64,000 bases of DNA from Vandiemenella viatica (lineage: Eukaryota; Arthropoda; Insecta; Orthoptera; Morabidae), in assembly GCA_031002005.1 (NCBI GenBank), contig JARYHS010009186.1, forward strand, positions 179,950,437 to 180,014,436, read 5' to 3'. Positions 34,119 to 45,395 of this stretch are shown here, piece after piece. Below the pieces are notes generated by a model. The model saw nothing but the letters and a program-made list of their open reading frames with translations. It did not search any database and was not told the DNA's origin. The position numbers and the translations under genes were made by a program. Position 1 is the stretch's first letter. Each line of letters opens with the position of its first letter.

Positions 34119-34995
34119 GCAGAAAGTTTGATTTTACAATAAAACTGTAACTAAGAAATTTGATGCAATGTCTAACTACAAATACCAGAGTACTTTAGAG
34201 GCAAACTTGAAATATAATTCAGATGTGAAGGAATTCATTTATAGACTGCTAAAAAAAACAGCAAGCCTTGTCCGAGATAGTGAATTCGGGAAAAGAAGGT
34301 TGGTGACATTACAAGTTTCGCAGTTCAATTTCTTGAAAACAGTTTCGGTTTACATGATCGTGGAACGCAGCAGGTAACATGAACATAAAACGCGAAAACT
34401 TCCAACAATATTGCATTTTTTGGATGCAATACATTATGTATCTAATTGAGAATAGGGAAGAGGGCTGAGGCAGATCAAAATTGGTTTTCATTATGATATT
34501 TTTAGGGAGACACTAATATAACTGCAGGAAGTCTAAGATGCAATGAATATGAAATTATAGTTTTTGAAAAGACTCATAGCATCAGCAGACTACATAATGC
34601 AAACACGCTCACAGAAATGGGAGGCAGAAGCAAGCCCAGAACCAAGCAAAAGGAACACGTACTTGCTATTATAGACAACGACGATCTCTGTCTTTGCCAA
34701 CATCGGACTTCTAGTTTCTGCAGGAATCAAGCGGGAAATGAGTCTATCCCTTGGTACAGAAACTTCCGTGCACTGCCTAGGCTCTGAATGTCTTGGAAAT
34801 ATATGCAGTAAATGGTGTTAACATACATAAAGTACCCTGACGTCAACCGGAAGGTGCACTTTGCACTACGATTCAGACAGAACCGTGGAAATAACAAGGA
34901 AAACCTGAAAAATGTCTGATGTAGCTGAATCTTTTAATCACAGTGCAGCAGCCAAAAAACCAGAAGATGCTCAATACCAAAAGCAGGCACTAGAG

Positions 34996-35631
34996 CAGGG
35001 GTCCCCAAAGTGGTCGATACCGACCCCTTGGGGTCGATAAGAGATCTCTCGGGGTCGATTAATACAGGGGGGTCGAAAGGGGGTCGATTAATACTAAAGA
35101 GGATCAATTAAACTGTACAGCAAAAAATAGGAATGCTCTACTAAAAATCAAGTCAGTAAATTAAAGCTCATTCTCTCACTTCTCGTCTGTTTGCGAAATC
35201 ATGTGAAGTAAATGATGAAACTTTCAACCAATTACTTTTGCTCACTGGTTGTCAAGAGGTGATAGTTGCAGTATTGAGAGTTGAAGAGTGCCTTAGAAAG
35301 GTGAATTCATCGCTATGTGACAAGTTAAAACAGTGGAACAATCATCTGTTCTTTTTTTGCAGGTTTTTATTTGAAATTTATTCCACCTATCCATAGTTTT
35401 GTTACTATTTTTTGAGATTATAATAATAGTGGAAAGTATCTCGTTTTTCTGTTAATTTTATTGGGTGGATTTTATAAATTATTTCGTTGAGTTGTTATGC
35501 AGGCCTCCTTATTGCTTAGCATCAGAAATGCCAAAAATGATTTAACGTTATTATTAAATACTTGTGGGGGTCGGTAAGAACTCAAATATCGTATCAAGGG
35601 ATCGACGGGGTAAAAAGTTTGGGGACCCCCG
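34996..35631 (+). mobile_element. hAT-type miniature element with 8-bp target duplication
   Basis: The ends are CAGGGGTCCCCAAAGT and, on the other strand, CGGGGGTCCCCAAACT. CACTAGAG flanks both sides (34988-34995 and 35632-35639). The paralogous unoccupied site in duplication copy 1 reads CACTTGAG at 1710-1717. Subterminal GGGGTCGAT/GGGTCGGTAA motifs recur. It is 636 bases with no ORF, so non-autonomous. It lies in the CSP-B intron about 200 bases from the donor. Confidence 0.9.
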
Positions 35632-35833
35632 CACTAGAGCAAACCGGATGTAGCACAACGAAACTGTTTCCTTGTCGAATTCAAATCGGTAGACCAACAG
35701 CTTCACGATTCTCTCGACGATATTTCATGCAGCTTTGTGCCTTTTCCAAGCAGAATAAATGAATTGTATTCGCTACAGCTGCTCAGCAAGTACAAATTTT
35801 TTTTAGAGAAAATGTCCTTCGCCTGCTGCTTAC

Positions 35834-36032
35834 CTCTGAAGGCTTTGGCCTGTGGGATGCAGGTACTGTCGTCACCTAGAAAGCATTTGGTGATGGCGTC
35901 CACGTTCTCCTGTACAGCAAATATCGCGTCCAGATCTGTCTTAGCGTCGAATTCTGTAGTGTAGGCATCTTCTGGTCGAGCCACCACAAAAGTGGCGCCC
36001 ACGACGAATGCAATGGTCAACAGGTGCAGCAT
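35834..36032 (-). CDS. CSP: Chemosensory protein CSP-B, exon 1
   Basis: Encodes residues 1-66 plus one base. The ATG at 36030-36032 aligns with CSP-C. A signal peptide covers residues 1-18 (MLHLLTIAFVVGATFVVA), followed by RPEDAYTTEFDAKTDLDAIF and the first cysteine pair CFLGDDSTC (residues 50 and 58). The donor AGAG|GTAAGC is at 35833-35834. Exon and flanks are duplicated at 1909-2107 with 7 residue differences, several of them conservative L/I/V changes. A longer minus frame running past the donor and upstream of the ATG is not the real CDS. Intact. Confidence 0.93.
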
Positions 36033-36075
36033 CTCGGCGAATGAGGTGTGATACCTCGGGAAGGCAACCGTCGGC

Positions 36076-36083
36076 CTTATATT
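36076..36083 (-). promoter_or_regulatory. TATA box of CSP-B
   Basis: Minus-strand AATATAAG, 44-51 bases before the ATG, exactly as in CSP-C. Confidence 0.7.
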
Positions 36084-36157
36084 GGTCTCCGAGGGCCTTG
36101 GGCGGATGCGAAATGACGATGCAACAATGAAAAGTGACTTCATAATGATTTACGATA

Positions 36158-36176
36158 CTTATCACATAGTGACAAG
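36158..36176 (-). promoter_or_regulatory. Conserved upstream palindrome of CSP-B (one arm degenerate)
   Basis: On the minus strand the arm CTTGTCA is intact, and the partner arm reads TGATAAG instead of TGACAAG. The spacer is CTATG. Position relative to the ATG is the same as in CSP-C. Confidence 0.5.
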
Positions 36177-38283
36177 CATCTTCTCAAGCCGTCCTGCCCT
36201 TGATCTCTGAGTAAAAAACTTCCATGTAAGGCTACTATAATTTTTTAATTAAAAATAATATTCAGGCAGGGATAATTAGTTTGCGTATTAGATTTGTTTA
36301 TATCGTTAATCGGTGTTCTTGTTTCGAAAAGAAAACTTCCTGAAATTTGTGTTGTTGTAACGTCAAAGTTTTTAAAAAATTAATCTTCAAGAACTGAGTT
36401 AAAACTAGCTTCTTTATGATAATATTAAGGGTGAGATATATCTATCTGATTACTTCGTACCTGAATTTAATGCAGTAATCCAACTGGACTTAGCGCGTAA
36501 ATCAATGCTTGGCTGCCTACTACGATCATCATCAAAATTCCAGAATTAACTATTTTTTGTTTTTAGATAGGAAAGTAAATGTTGTTGCTAATTATTTCAC
36601 AAAACCAGAATTAGCTCTGTAAGGGATGGTATCCGTTTGCATCAAGTAGGATCACTATAATCATAGTTTTTTACTTGAATTTGCTTTGAATGTGTACACA
36701 GCCATGTTACATCTTGGGTTTTTAGCCCTAGAGTGAACCAACAGCTGGAGAATTTCATATGATCAAGCACAGCTCTTAAAAAAACCCGGAACCACTGGAA
36801 TTTTTTAACCAAGGATAGGAACACCGAGCTTTTGAAAGTAAGCACCTTCACAACTGAGGCATCAAGTAGGTTTCATTCAGTTTGTTTTAAATTTATTTTG
36901 ATTTATTTGGAAGGATACATTCATAGTTTGGAATTTGAAACATAGTTCTGTGTTACATTTATGTAGGCCTATTTATTAACTACCTTTTATTCTCTTGCAT
37001 CTACTGTTTACATTTAATCACACTTAATCCAGCAGTACAAACGCGTCTAGTTGTGAACAGGATTTGATCCTCTGTAAGTTCCTCTTCCGTCTGTATTATT
37101 ACTTTCGAACATCAAAGATGTATCGAACATATTAAATATGTCAGATTGCAGTAGCTTCATAAACATCCTGACATTCAAGTGTTTAAATTGGAATGATATG
37201 CTAAACATATTGTTCTTTTAAACAAAGTTTCCACAGTTGCCAATTCAACTGTAACAGTGGTGTGTTTTAGTATTCGACGTATTCCGACTCACGTTGAGTA
37301 TCATTAACGATCGAAATTTCTATTTATACACCTCTCAACATCCATGCAAGATGTAAATTTCGGACACTAATTAAAGACCGACGAAACGTTAAACTGTCTG
37401 CTTGTTTGCACCTTCAATTTAAACAGTAAAAATAACTTAAAGATGAGATGTTAAAGATGAATATCTGGCATTCATCACAAAATATGCTTGAATTCTAGAT
37501 AAATGGTCTAGTTTTCGACATTTGGCAAATGGATTTAGCAATTTTAATGTTATATTCTTAAATAGTTAAATGTTATTACGTAGTAAACGAATCTCTTTAA
37601 GATTTACAACTAATTTTCGTAGCGTTTTTTTTTTAAATCTGAAGCCTGGATAAATACACTGACTCAATCTTCAATCACTGGTGAAATCAGGAAACAATTA
37701 TTGTAACTGATAAAACTGCCGTTTATAAAAAAGTCGAACCATAGATGAAAGCACTGATTTAGTCTTTGATCTCTGGTGAAATCATGAATTTTTTTTTGCG
37801 ACTGATAAACATTCTTACTTCAAATTCCCTGCTGGGCAATGTGCTTCTAATCTCCTAGGTTGTTTTAACTGAGTCGGTGTCTGTATTCTGCTTACTGTAA
37901 TAGATTTTAGCTCACCATAACTGGAGGTTCCAACCGTGTCTGTTACATTATATATTTTTAACCACAAATTTAGTTTGTTTACAGAATTGTATTTTAGTAC
38001 TATTCGTTTTCGGATCTCTGAGGTGTTTACCTTTTCGTTTTTTATAGCAAATTGCTGAAAACTTATCAGTTTATCTAAAATCTGGCTGTAACATGTATCT
38101 ATCACTGATTGTAACAATACTAATTTCGATTACAGTAATTAATACGAAGTGTATATGTTTGGTATACGAATTAAATTACTTCTCTAGTTCTTCTTAATCT
38201 TTTTTGCTGACCATCGATTATCCCAGAATAGGATGTCTGTCGAAGTTGGCAGCTTATACCAAACTTATTATTATACTCGTATA

Positions 38284-39956
38284 CTTGTAATTGAGTGACC
38301 AAGTTTACTACTACCATCCACGCCAGTAAGGACTGCAATATATTGTTAGATTTGCGCTATTACAGTGACTGGACACATTCAAGGAGGAACTTAATTCCCT
38401 TGTGACTCCGCCTGTAATTGCCCAACTCTTTAGAATGATTTTATTTTGTGTGGCAGTAGTGAGTTGGCAGTTCGAACCTATCTGCTACATCCAATAAAAC
38501 CGAAAAAAGTGTGAAAATTTTGCATGTAGCAGTTGCTTACAATTAGCACTTCTGCGCTGGTGGTGATGCACAGAACTCACTTAATGTCTTGATGTCTCTT
38601 CATATGAAAATAAGAAATAAATAGTTGGCCTAGTTAAACTAGCGTTTCTAGCCTGGCTAACTGTATTTACAATTTAACTGTTGTTTCGAAAGGTTGGTTT
38701 GATTTTGCGCAGTGATCCTGGCTATAGGCCTATGCTTAAAATGGATTTGGAAGGAACTTAATTTTGTAAACGGATTCGTGGAAGATATAATGATTGATAT
38801 TTAATAGAAAAGTCATCTTTCACCATGACGGTGGATAGTGGTAGAATTTTCACAGACTTCCTATATTCCTTACCTTGGAAGTAAGGGTATAGTTCCAAGA
38901 GGAATCTGTTCTTAAAATATATTACCTCCCCTTTTGAAACTAATACTTGTGGTGTATCACTTGATCATTTTTCAATTATACAAAATAAATATTCATTTAT
39001 GAACGTTATTATTAATCATTTTGATTGTCTTTCTCGTTGTTATTATCTACTTGTAACGTTGGGCGCCAAGGAAAGTGATTCATGCTTAAAATCAGATACT
39101 TTTGATATACAAATCATTGAAATTAATAAACTAAAAGCTATAGGTGGCATGCCGTTATTTCTGTATCAATTATAAACCACATGAAGTAAAAAAATTGATA
39201 AATAGCTTATTTATGTAACTTGAAAGATATCCTTCAAACAACTTTATTAATCGTGTCAGTAATAAAACAAATTAACGAAGCAGTTGACACACATACACTT
39301 GACATGAAATTTAATTGAAAATCATACAAGAACAACCAACAGAGCATTTTTCAAAACAGTGAAAACAATTAAGCAGGACACGAAAATTGCTATCGCGTGA
39401 TCCGAATCACCAGTGCGAGGTTAGCTGTAATGTTCAGATTTTGAATTGGTGATGCGTTGATGGTTACTACGTCTTCAGTAGTCAGCATGACTTCGCAACA
39501 CCACGAAACATGTTCATCGTCTGTAATGTTTCTCCATATAATAACGCTACTGTAATACCGGTGTATAGCAATGTTATATCGTTATTCCTAAGCAAGAAGC
39601 TTGCCGATGTATTACTTTTATAAGTAAATCACTTGAAAAGTTGGCTATTAAATTGCAGACACGATTGTGCAGCAACAAGTCTGATGTATTGCAAGTCAAG
39701 CTGGTACTGAAATTGGTCACCAACTATCGCTCTGCCATTTTGTCATCTTCCCAACAAATATCACTGGCCTCTCCCTCTACTCGTTGGTGTATGTTTCGCA
39801 CCAACCCCGGAAGTCCAGAAATGTCCTCTTTCGGTGGTTGACCGAGAATATTAATAAAATATAACAATAATTAATTACAATTATTATCGCTGAATTCCTA
39901 TTTTCTACTTGTTTTCTGTTATTCTCTTCACATACGACTATTTCCGTTGACTGTTA
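38284..39956. other. Spacer upstream of the CSP-B block
   Basis: AT-rich DNA. The frame at 39641-39841 has no recognised domain. No RNA gene or transposon end is seen before the Harbinger terminus. Confidence 0.35.
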
Positions 39957-40189
39957 AGGTGGGTACACACTAGGCGAACGCAAGCAAACGCATACGGCCG
40001 AATAGATGCGGCCGAATCTGTGCGGCGTTTGTTAAGAACTTACTTGTCTACATTACAACGAAGGAATGCGTTGTTTGTCATTCTTTCACGTTCGCGGGTT
40101 TATGCAACAAAACTATTTTTATACCTACCATAAAAATGGCGGTAGAAGATGACTTAATCATTGCTAGTGTGTCGTACATTACTATTTAT

Positions 40190-40400
40190 TAAGGAGGCGC
40201 AGGAGATCACATTGACGGTGGTGCGTGACTTCTTTGTTCGAAAGTAGAAATGTGTATGGACTTTTGAGGGACAGACTTGATAGACGATCTGACAGCTGAA
40301 ATGGGATATGAACTTTTTGAAAGTGGCTGCAGAATGAAGTCGACCGACTTTGCAACGTTATTGCAGCAGATTGGTCCGAAGATTGCAAAACGCCAGTATT
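40190..40400 (+). pseudogene. Harbinger transposase N-terminal remnant
   Basis: Forward translation with frame breaks gives EMGYELFESGC and RMKSTDFATLLQQIGPKIAK (about 40331-40392). This matches the F-R-M-x-x-x-x-F-xx-L-L-xx-I-xP-x-I-xK segment that precedes the DDE domain in PIF/Harbinger transposases. The catalytic domain is missing. Confidence 0.6.
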
Positions 40401-40660
40401 TTCTCTATCCCTTGGTGCAAGTTTATCCCACAAAAATAACATGTATTTAAAAGCAAACCATGTCGATTTAAATATTGTAACGGGGGGGGGGGGGTGATTG
40501 CCGTTACTTTAAGTTCTAATGTTAAAGTGGTTCTTGATTTTAATAAGAAATTAATATTTAGATAGCAAGGATCTTGATTGCTGTTGATAAAACATATATA
40601 ATGCTGATTAATATTTTGTCCATGGTGGACTTGCGGAATCAGCGACTGTGATATCAAATA

Positions 40661-40745
40661 TGGTTGATAATTGAAAACAGCGACCAGTCACAGTTTATGG
40701 TGTTGCCATAAACTGTGACTGGTCGCTGTTTTCAATTATCAACCA
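40661..40745. repeat. Perfect 40-bp inverted repeat with 5-base loop
   Basis: Positions 40661-40700 and 40706-40745 are exact reverse complements around the loop TGTTG. The RNA of either strand would fold into an uninterrupted 40-bp stem. Direct repeats containing ATATATAATGCTGA flank it at about 40594 and 40750 (period 156). It lies inside the Harbinger element. Confidence 0.9.
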
Positions 40746-41149
40746 AAAAATATATAATGCTGAATTTATTATTTTCCATGGCTTGAACATAGCCGGATAC
40801 ATTTAACGTTACGTTAGACATTACGTGTATCTGCAAGCAAAAGCACTATCCGGCTTTACAATCTGCCTGAAGATAGCAAACATAAACTAAATGTTAAATA
40901 TTTCATTCATAAATTTAAATACATGATAACATCGTGGCCACAAGCCATCAATAATATGTTATATGTATAGTGGATAAAATCCTTGGGCGCCTTTTGAATT
41001 AAAATATGAACAAGAATAAGGCTCAACTGAATTTACAAGGAACTTTAAAGTTCATGAGGTTATTTGCCAGCTAGCTTTTAAAATGGAATTGAGCAGAGAT
41101 CCTGTCACATGGGTCGATTACGGATTCTTCAAAGTCTTTCCAAACCTTG

Positions 41150-41700
41150 AAACGATGATGGGCGATGGAACACGTTACCATAATCATCAGCAACAGCAGC
41201 GGCGGCGTGTGTCGGAGACCAGTAAATTGCACCATTAGTGCATGGACAGCATCAAACGACCAGCCTGTGGTCGAAGCCAGAACCCTCCAGCATAGTGCCA
41301 CTCTGCGCTATGACGTCTGGACACGGCGGCTGCTGACCACAGAATGCCAGTATCGCCGCTTCTGCTTCTCTTCCTAAAAACTCCTTCCCGAAGTTTTGTT
41401 ACATGAAAAAGGAAGCCATAAATTAACATCGGTAGACCCCCTATATGATACGGCATTGGATGTCTAACTTCTTTCCAAAACCTCGTGAGGTTTGAAGTCA
41501 CCCCATTCGCTCTGGCCTTTCCCGCGCGTCTGTCACCCCTTGTGCTGTTCAGGTAACCTTGCGCAGGGTCAATGCACTGACCTTGGGGTTGGCCGTTGTA
41601 TCCGGGAGGACAAAGGCTCGGAGCATCCCACGCCATCGGTAGAATTTACCGTTGCCAGCTTCAAAATCCCTTCTGCCCCTCCAAGTAGCAACCTCTTTAC
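41150..41700. other. Unidentified GC-richer segment inside Harbinger element
   Basis: Overlapping frames are open on both strands (for example minus 41235-41636, 133 codons). The translations show no recognised domain. Base composition is clearly GC-richer than the surroundings, suggesting an insertion of foreign repeat origin. Confidence 0.35.
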
Positions 41701-42750
41701 TCAGATAAATTTTAAGAAAATATGGCAGCCTGGGATATCCATTACGCGGATCGGAGGATTAAATTACTAAATATTCATTAAATAATAATATAATCTGAAT
41801 ATAAAAATAACTAAATACAAATATTTACATATTTTGTAGTACGCCACAATCCTGCGTGCTACAATATGATATCAGTTGCAGAGTCTGTTTTAAATGAATT
41901 TTCCTGTTCTTGGACGTTCACGCCTGAAGGATCCCAAATGAGATTTCTTTTACGTCTTTTTTGAGTCACATTTCTTAATATTACTAATTTCGTTCCAGGC
42001 ATTATGTTTACTTATTTTATTTTTGTAATCATTAGGATTAGGGTTGTGTGTATAATTCTGTTAATTTTAAGGAATCCGAGATAGACAACGTCATGTTCCA
42101 TACCAAACAACAAAAGCGTTCTTTTTGATGTACACACTATACCTAAGCCGAAAGCGTGTGGTCCGCATTTTACTTTGATGTACCGCCTCCCGAGGCAAAC
42201 GAGTGCACCTTCGTTTTCGTTCATTCGCCTTCGTTATCACGTACACACTGGTTGAACGTATGCGTTCGTTTGCGTGCGGTCGCATGCGTTCGCCCCGTGT
42301 GTACCCACCCTTACACACACGCACACACGTGACTACGCAGTTATTTTAAAATGACGCCAATTTTCCACACTGAAATGTTTATAGTTGACGTTTTTCTCAA
42401 TGTCACCACTTTCCAAGTCCGACAATTTATCGCCAGATTATTTGAGTCAACAATTTTTGTAAATTATTTTCAAAGAATTTCAAGGAAACTGTGTCCTATG
42501 TTGTCTCTTTAACCAGTAAAATTCCCTCGACCATTTCACAACTCTCTAACGTATAATCTCCATGGACTGCCTGCTCTCACCAACTGTCTCACCGCGTTCG
42601 CGCCTACCGTATAACCAGTTTCACAGTTTAATTTCCATTACTACTGTTAATAATTTATTTGTTAAAAATAAAGTAGTGATCATCTGGTACCCATTCTATC
42701 GAAATTATATTCACACGTTGATTACATGGACAAGTCGTTATCTTACGTAA

Positions 42751-43783
42751 TACACTGAAGTGTCAGAAGTAATGGGATACATACTAATACCGTGTGGGAG
42801 CACCCTTTGTCAGGCGAAGTGCAGCAACCCCGCACAGCAACTAGTCAGAAGTTCCCTGCAGAATTATTTAGCCATCCTTTCTCTACAGCCGTCCATAATT
42901 GTGAAAGTGTTGCCGTAGCAAGACGTTAACCTTTATCCCGCGTTTCAGATATGTTTGACTAGATTCATGTCTGGCAATCTAGGTGGTCAAATCTTTCGCT
43001 GGAATTGATCAGAATGTTCCTCAATCGAATCGTGAATGATTTTGGCTGGGAGATCTGCGGCATAGTCGTCCTTAAAAAGTTCGTAATTGGGAACATTAAA
43101 GCCATGAATGGCTGCAAATAGTTTCCGAGTAGCTGAATGTAACCCTTTACAGTGAATGATCAGTAAAGTTTGACGAAAGGTCCCAGTCCATGTCATATAA
43201 ATACAGCCTATACCGGGATGGAGACACCATCAGCTTGTACGATGTGTACCCTAGCCGACAATCTGGGTCCATGGCCTTATGGAGTCTGCGTCACACTCAA
43301 TGCTTACCATCAGCTCTTACTAACTGGAATCATGATTGATCCGACAAAGGAAATATTTTACAGACGTCTGGGGTCGAACCGATATGTTCACGAGCCCAGG
43401 ACAGCCGCTGCAGCCGATGGCGTTTTTGTTAGCAGAGGCACTCGCTAAGGTTTTGTGCCTTCATATTTCATCAACCCCAAATTTCACTGCACTGTCCACA
43501 CGGAGAGGCCTGTCCTAAACACTTTTGACAATGTGGATCGAGGAATGTTGATTTCACGAACAATTTGTAAATGGAATACCCAATGTTTATGGTGCCAACT
43601 AACATTTTACCTGTAAAGTTGATTTATGTCACGTGGCCATAATCACATCAGAAAGCCTTACACACGACTCACGGGAGTACAAATGAAAGCGGCAACACTA
43701 CATGGCACATTTACAGGTTTCTTCTGCGGTGCTACCTGGATACTTTCGTCATCCTACTCTATGACTTTAGGCACTTCACTGTA
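42751..43783 (-). mobile_element. Tc1-like DNA transposon, decayed
   Basis: Ends are TACACTGAAGTGTCAGAAGT and, reversed, TACAGTGAAGTGCCTAAAGT, with TA at each terminus. The minus strand carries remnants of a Tc1-type transposase, including NVPNYELFKDDYAADLPAKI and EEHSDQF (42987-43196). These correspond to the second catalytic D and the segment after it (normally DNAP), now D-D-Y-A. Many stops and shifts: inactive. Confidence 0.7.
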
Positions 43784-45054
43784 GGTCCGTATAGGTATGT
43801 GAGTAATTTAAATGTTTGGTTTTAGCTTCTTTTTTAATGCTTCTTATACATTTTTCGGTTTAAACAAGTGTTACATCTGCTGTAAACTTGGGTACAAACG
43901 TTTTTGTATTTGAAAGTTCAAGCGTTGGCAAGGCTGCTGTAGTACAGCTGTATTGCAGAAATATCTTTTGTTGTGAGATAGAAGTGTTATCCACACTCTT
44001 GGCGAGTGGATGCGATCCTACACGAATGCGAGTTTGTAGATGGTATCTTCCGCCTAGACTAACCTCGGCTCGCTAGCGCTTGGCTCTGAAGCTGCAATAA
44101 GAGCACAGATCAAAGGACCCCTCTGCTGTCATTAATTTTTCGTCGCCTCTCCATGTATTTGTGAGACATTTCACCCAGCCGTTTTGTGAGACGGCTGAGG
44201 GTGGAATTCCCGTCTGGCGACAGGTTGACGGCTTGGCTGCGTCTTTTGTTTGTTTGACGCAGGTGCAGATGAAGCCCCCGAAGGCTGGAGGGGTGCAAAT
44301 GGACATGCGGTAGCGAGAGGCACTTGGGGATGAGACCCCACATAGAATGTATATGTGTATGTGTGGATGCAGACTCCAAATACGTGGAGGCTGCGATTTG
44401 TGACGACATCATTTGTCGTGGTGTTTTCTTCATGTGCCTCCACGAGTTAACCAACCTCAGTTGGTGGATGGTGTTAAAAGTGTTCCTTCATCGTGAAAGA
44501 AACCTCAAGACTGCCAATTCCGACAGCTTCCTGCAGTTACGATAAGTGACAATTACATATGAACATTTTTTACCCAGTATACGCCCAAACTTAAGGAGTT
44601 TTCTTGCTCTCCCTAGCCGGGAACATTGTGTTTATTGTCTGTTTGCTTCATTCATTTTCTTTGCTGGTTGAGTTCATTTTGTTTGTGTAATATTAAATAA
44701 ACAAGTATTTTTTTATTTGAATAATTCTGTACTCGAGTTTCCTTTTTTTTGTAATTAGAGGGTGTAATTTAAATTTATATCTGTCCATGCAAACCAAAAA
44801 TATTAAGAATACATTTTTAACAAATGAATTTTTCCATCTCAAGCACAGAGAATGTGAATGTTTCTGGTCGTAAAGAGCCAAGACATTTCAACATAAGCTG
44901 CGAGTGGAAGCTGACGCCACTCTCTCGTCTTTATCAATACGTGTTTAAAATAATGATTGCTACAATCGAAAAAATTACATTTTTCTTGCTCCAAAACAAG
45001 CAGAAATTGTGCGTCACCACCTCTGCTTCACTATCCACCAAGTCCAGATGATGA
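43784..45054. other. Spacer with unidentified segment near 44.0-44.5 kb
   Basis: Between 44050 and 44460 several overlapping minus frames are open (44073-44454) in GC-richer DNA. No domain is recognised, and overlapping open frames suggest composition rather than coding. The rest is AT-rich. Confidence 0.35.
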
Positions 45055-45064
45055 AAAAACTTCC

Positions 45065-45307
45065 ACCGAGCGTGGTGGGTGAACCGTTAACGTTCTGGCT
45101 TCGCATTCGGGAGGACGCGGGTTCGAATCCCCGTCTCGGTATCGAGATTTAGGTTTTCCATGGTTTCCCCAAATCATTTCAGGCGAATGCCGGGATGCTT
45201 CCTTCAAAAAGGCAATGGCCGAATTCCATCCCGTTCCTTGTTCCCAGTCCCATCCCGCCTCTAATGACCTTACCTGTCGATGATGTGTAGAGCCATAAGA
45301 AAAAAAG
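45065..45307 (+). mobile_element. tRNA-derived SINE (family 1) with target duplication
   Basis: Head ACCGAGCGTGGTGGG, B-box GGTTCGAATCC, body with ATGCCGGGATGCTTCCTTCA, and an A/G-rich tail. AAAAACTTCC flanks it at 45055-45064 and 45308-45317. The insertion split another tRNA-like SINE whose head lies at 45318-45395 on the minus strand. Confidence 0.8.
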
Positions 45308-45317
45308 AAAAACTTCC

Positions 45318-45395
45318 GCCACTACCAGGATTCGAACCAGCTATCCCCGCATCAGGCTACGGACACCGTCAGATACAGAAACCAACTAAGCCCAC
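45318..45395 (-). mobile_element. tRNA-like SINE head (family 3), interrupted
   Basis: On the minus strand TGGGCTTAGTTGG works as an A-box and GGTTCGAATCC (45328-45338) as a B-box. The body appears to continue on the far side of the family 1 SINE, below 45055. The head does not match family 1 or 2. Confidence 0.5.

Larger units (their letters stand above)
30457..35833 (-). other. Intron of CSP-B (5.4 kb)
   Basis: A phase-1 GT-AG intron about five times longer than that of CSP-A. Much of the excess is transposon DNA: a SINE (31268-31560), a LINE 3' end (31833-32640), a hAT-type miniature element (34996-35631), and the part of duplication copy 2 from 34119 on. Between 30490 and 31260 and between 32641 and 34118 I see only AT-rich sequence, apart from a weak tRNA-like stretch near 33430. 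Confidence 0.75.
34119..38283. repeat. Segmental duplication, copy 2 (contains CSP-B exon 1)
   Basis: Counterpart of 817-5715. It preserves intron sequence, exon 1, TATA box, palindrome and several kilobases of upstream DNA in the same order and strand. It carries the hAT-type insertion at 34996-35631 and about 210 bases near 36206-36418 that copy 1 lacks, and it lacks the 1.73 kb insertion of copy 1. Similarity ends near 38283, after GTCGAAGTTGGCAGCTTATA. Confidence 0.85.
39957..42310 (+). mobile_element. PIF/Harbinger-type DNA transposon, decayed
   Basis: TTA flanks both sides (39954-39956 and 42311-42313). The termini are AGGTGGGTACACACTAGGCG and, from the other strand, GGGTGGGTACACACGGGGCG, followed on both sides by CGAACGC and AAACG motifs. 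A TTA target duplication with such TIRs and an internal Harbinger-type coding remnant (40190-40400) identify the superfamily. The interior also holds a perfect hairpin (40661-40745) and an unidentified GC-richer segment (about 41150-41700), probably later insertions. Confidence 0.75.

Noticed and set aside
35703..36143. 146-codon minus frame around CSP-B exon 1 taken as one exon
   Set aside because: It reads through the GT donor at 35833 and begins upstream of the TATA box. The real coding part is 35834-36032.
40661..40745. microRNA precursor
   Set aside because: A perfect 40-bp stem without bulges and a 5-base loop is unlike animal pre-miRNAs. It is better described as an inverted repeat until small-RNA data exist.
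42091..42324. Arginine-rich minus frame as a peptide gene
   Set aside because: It lies in the Harbinger terminal repeat (CGAACGC motifs) and is composition-driven.
44073..44454. Overlapping minus frames as a gene
   Set aside because: Several frames are open at once, with no domain, splice or promoter support.
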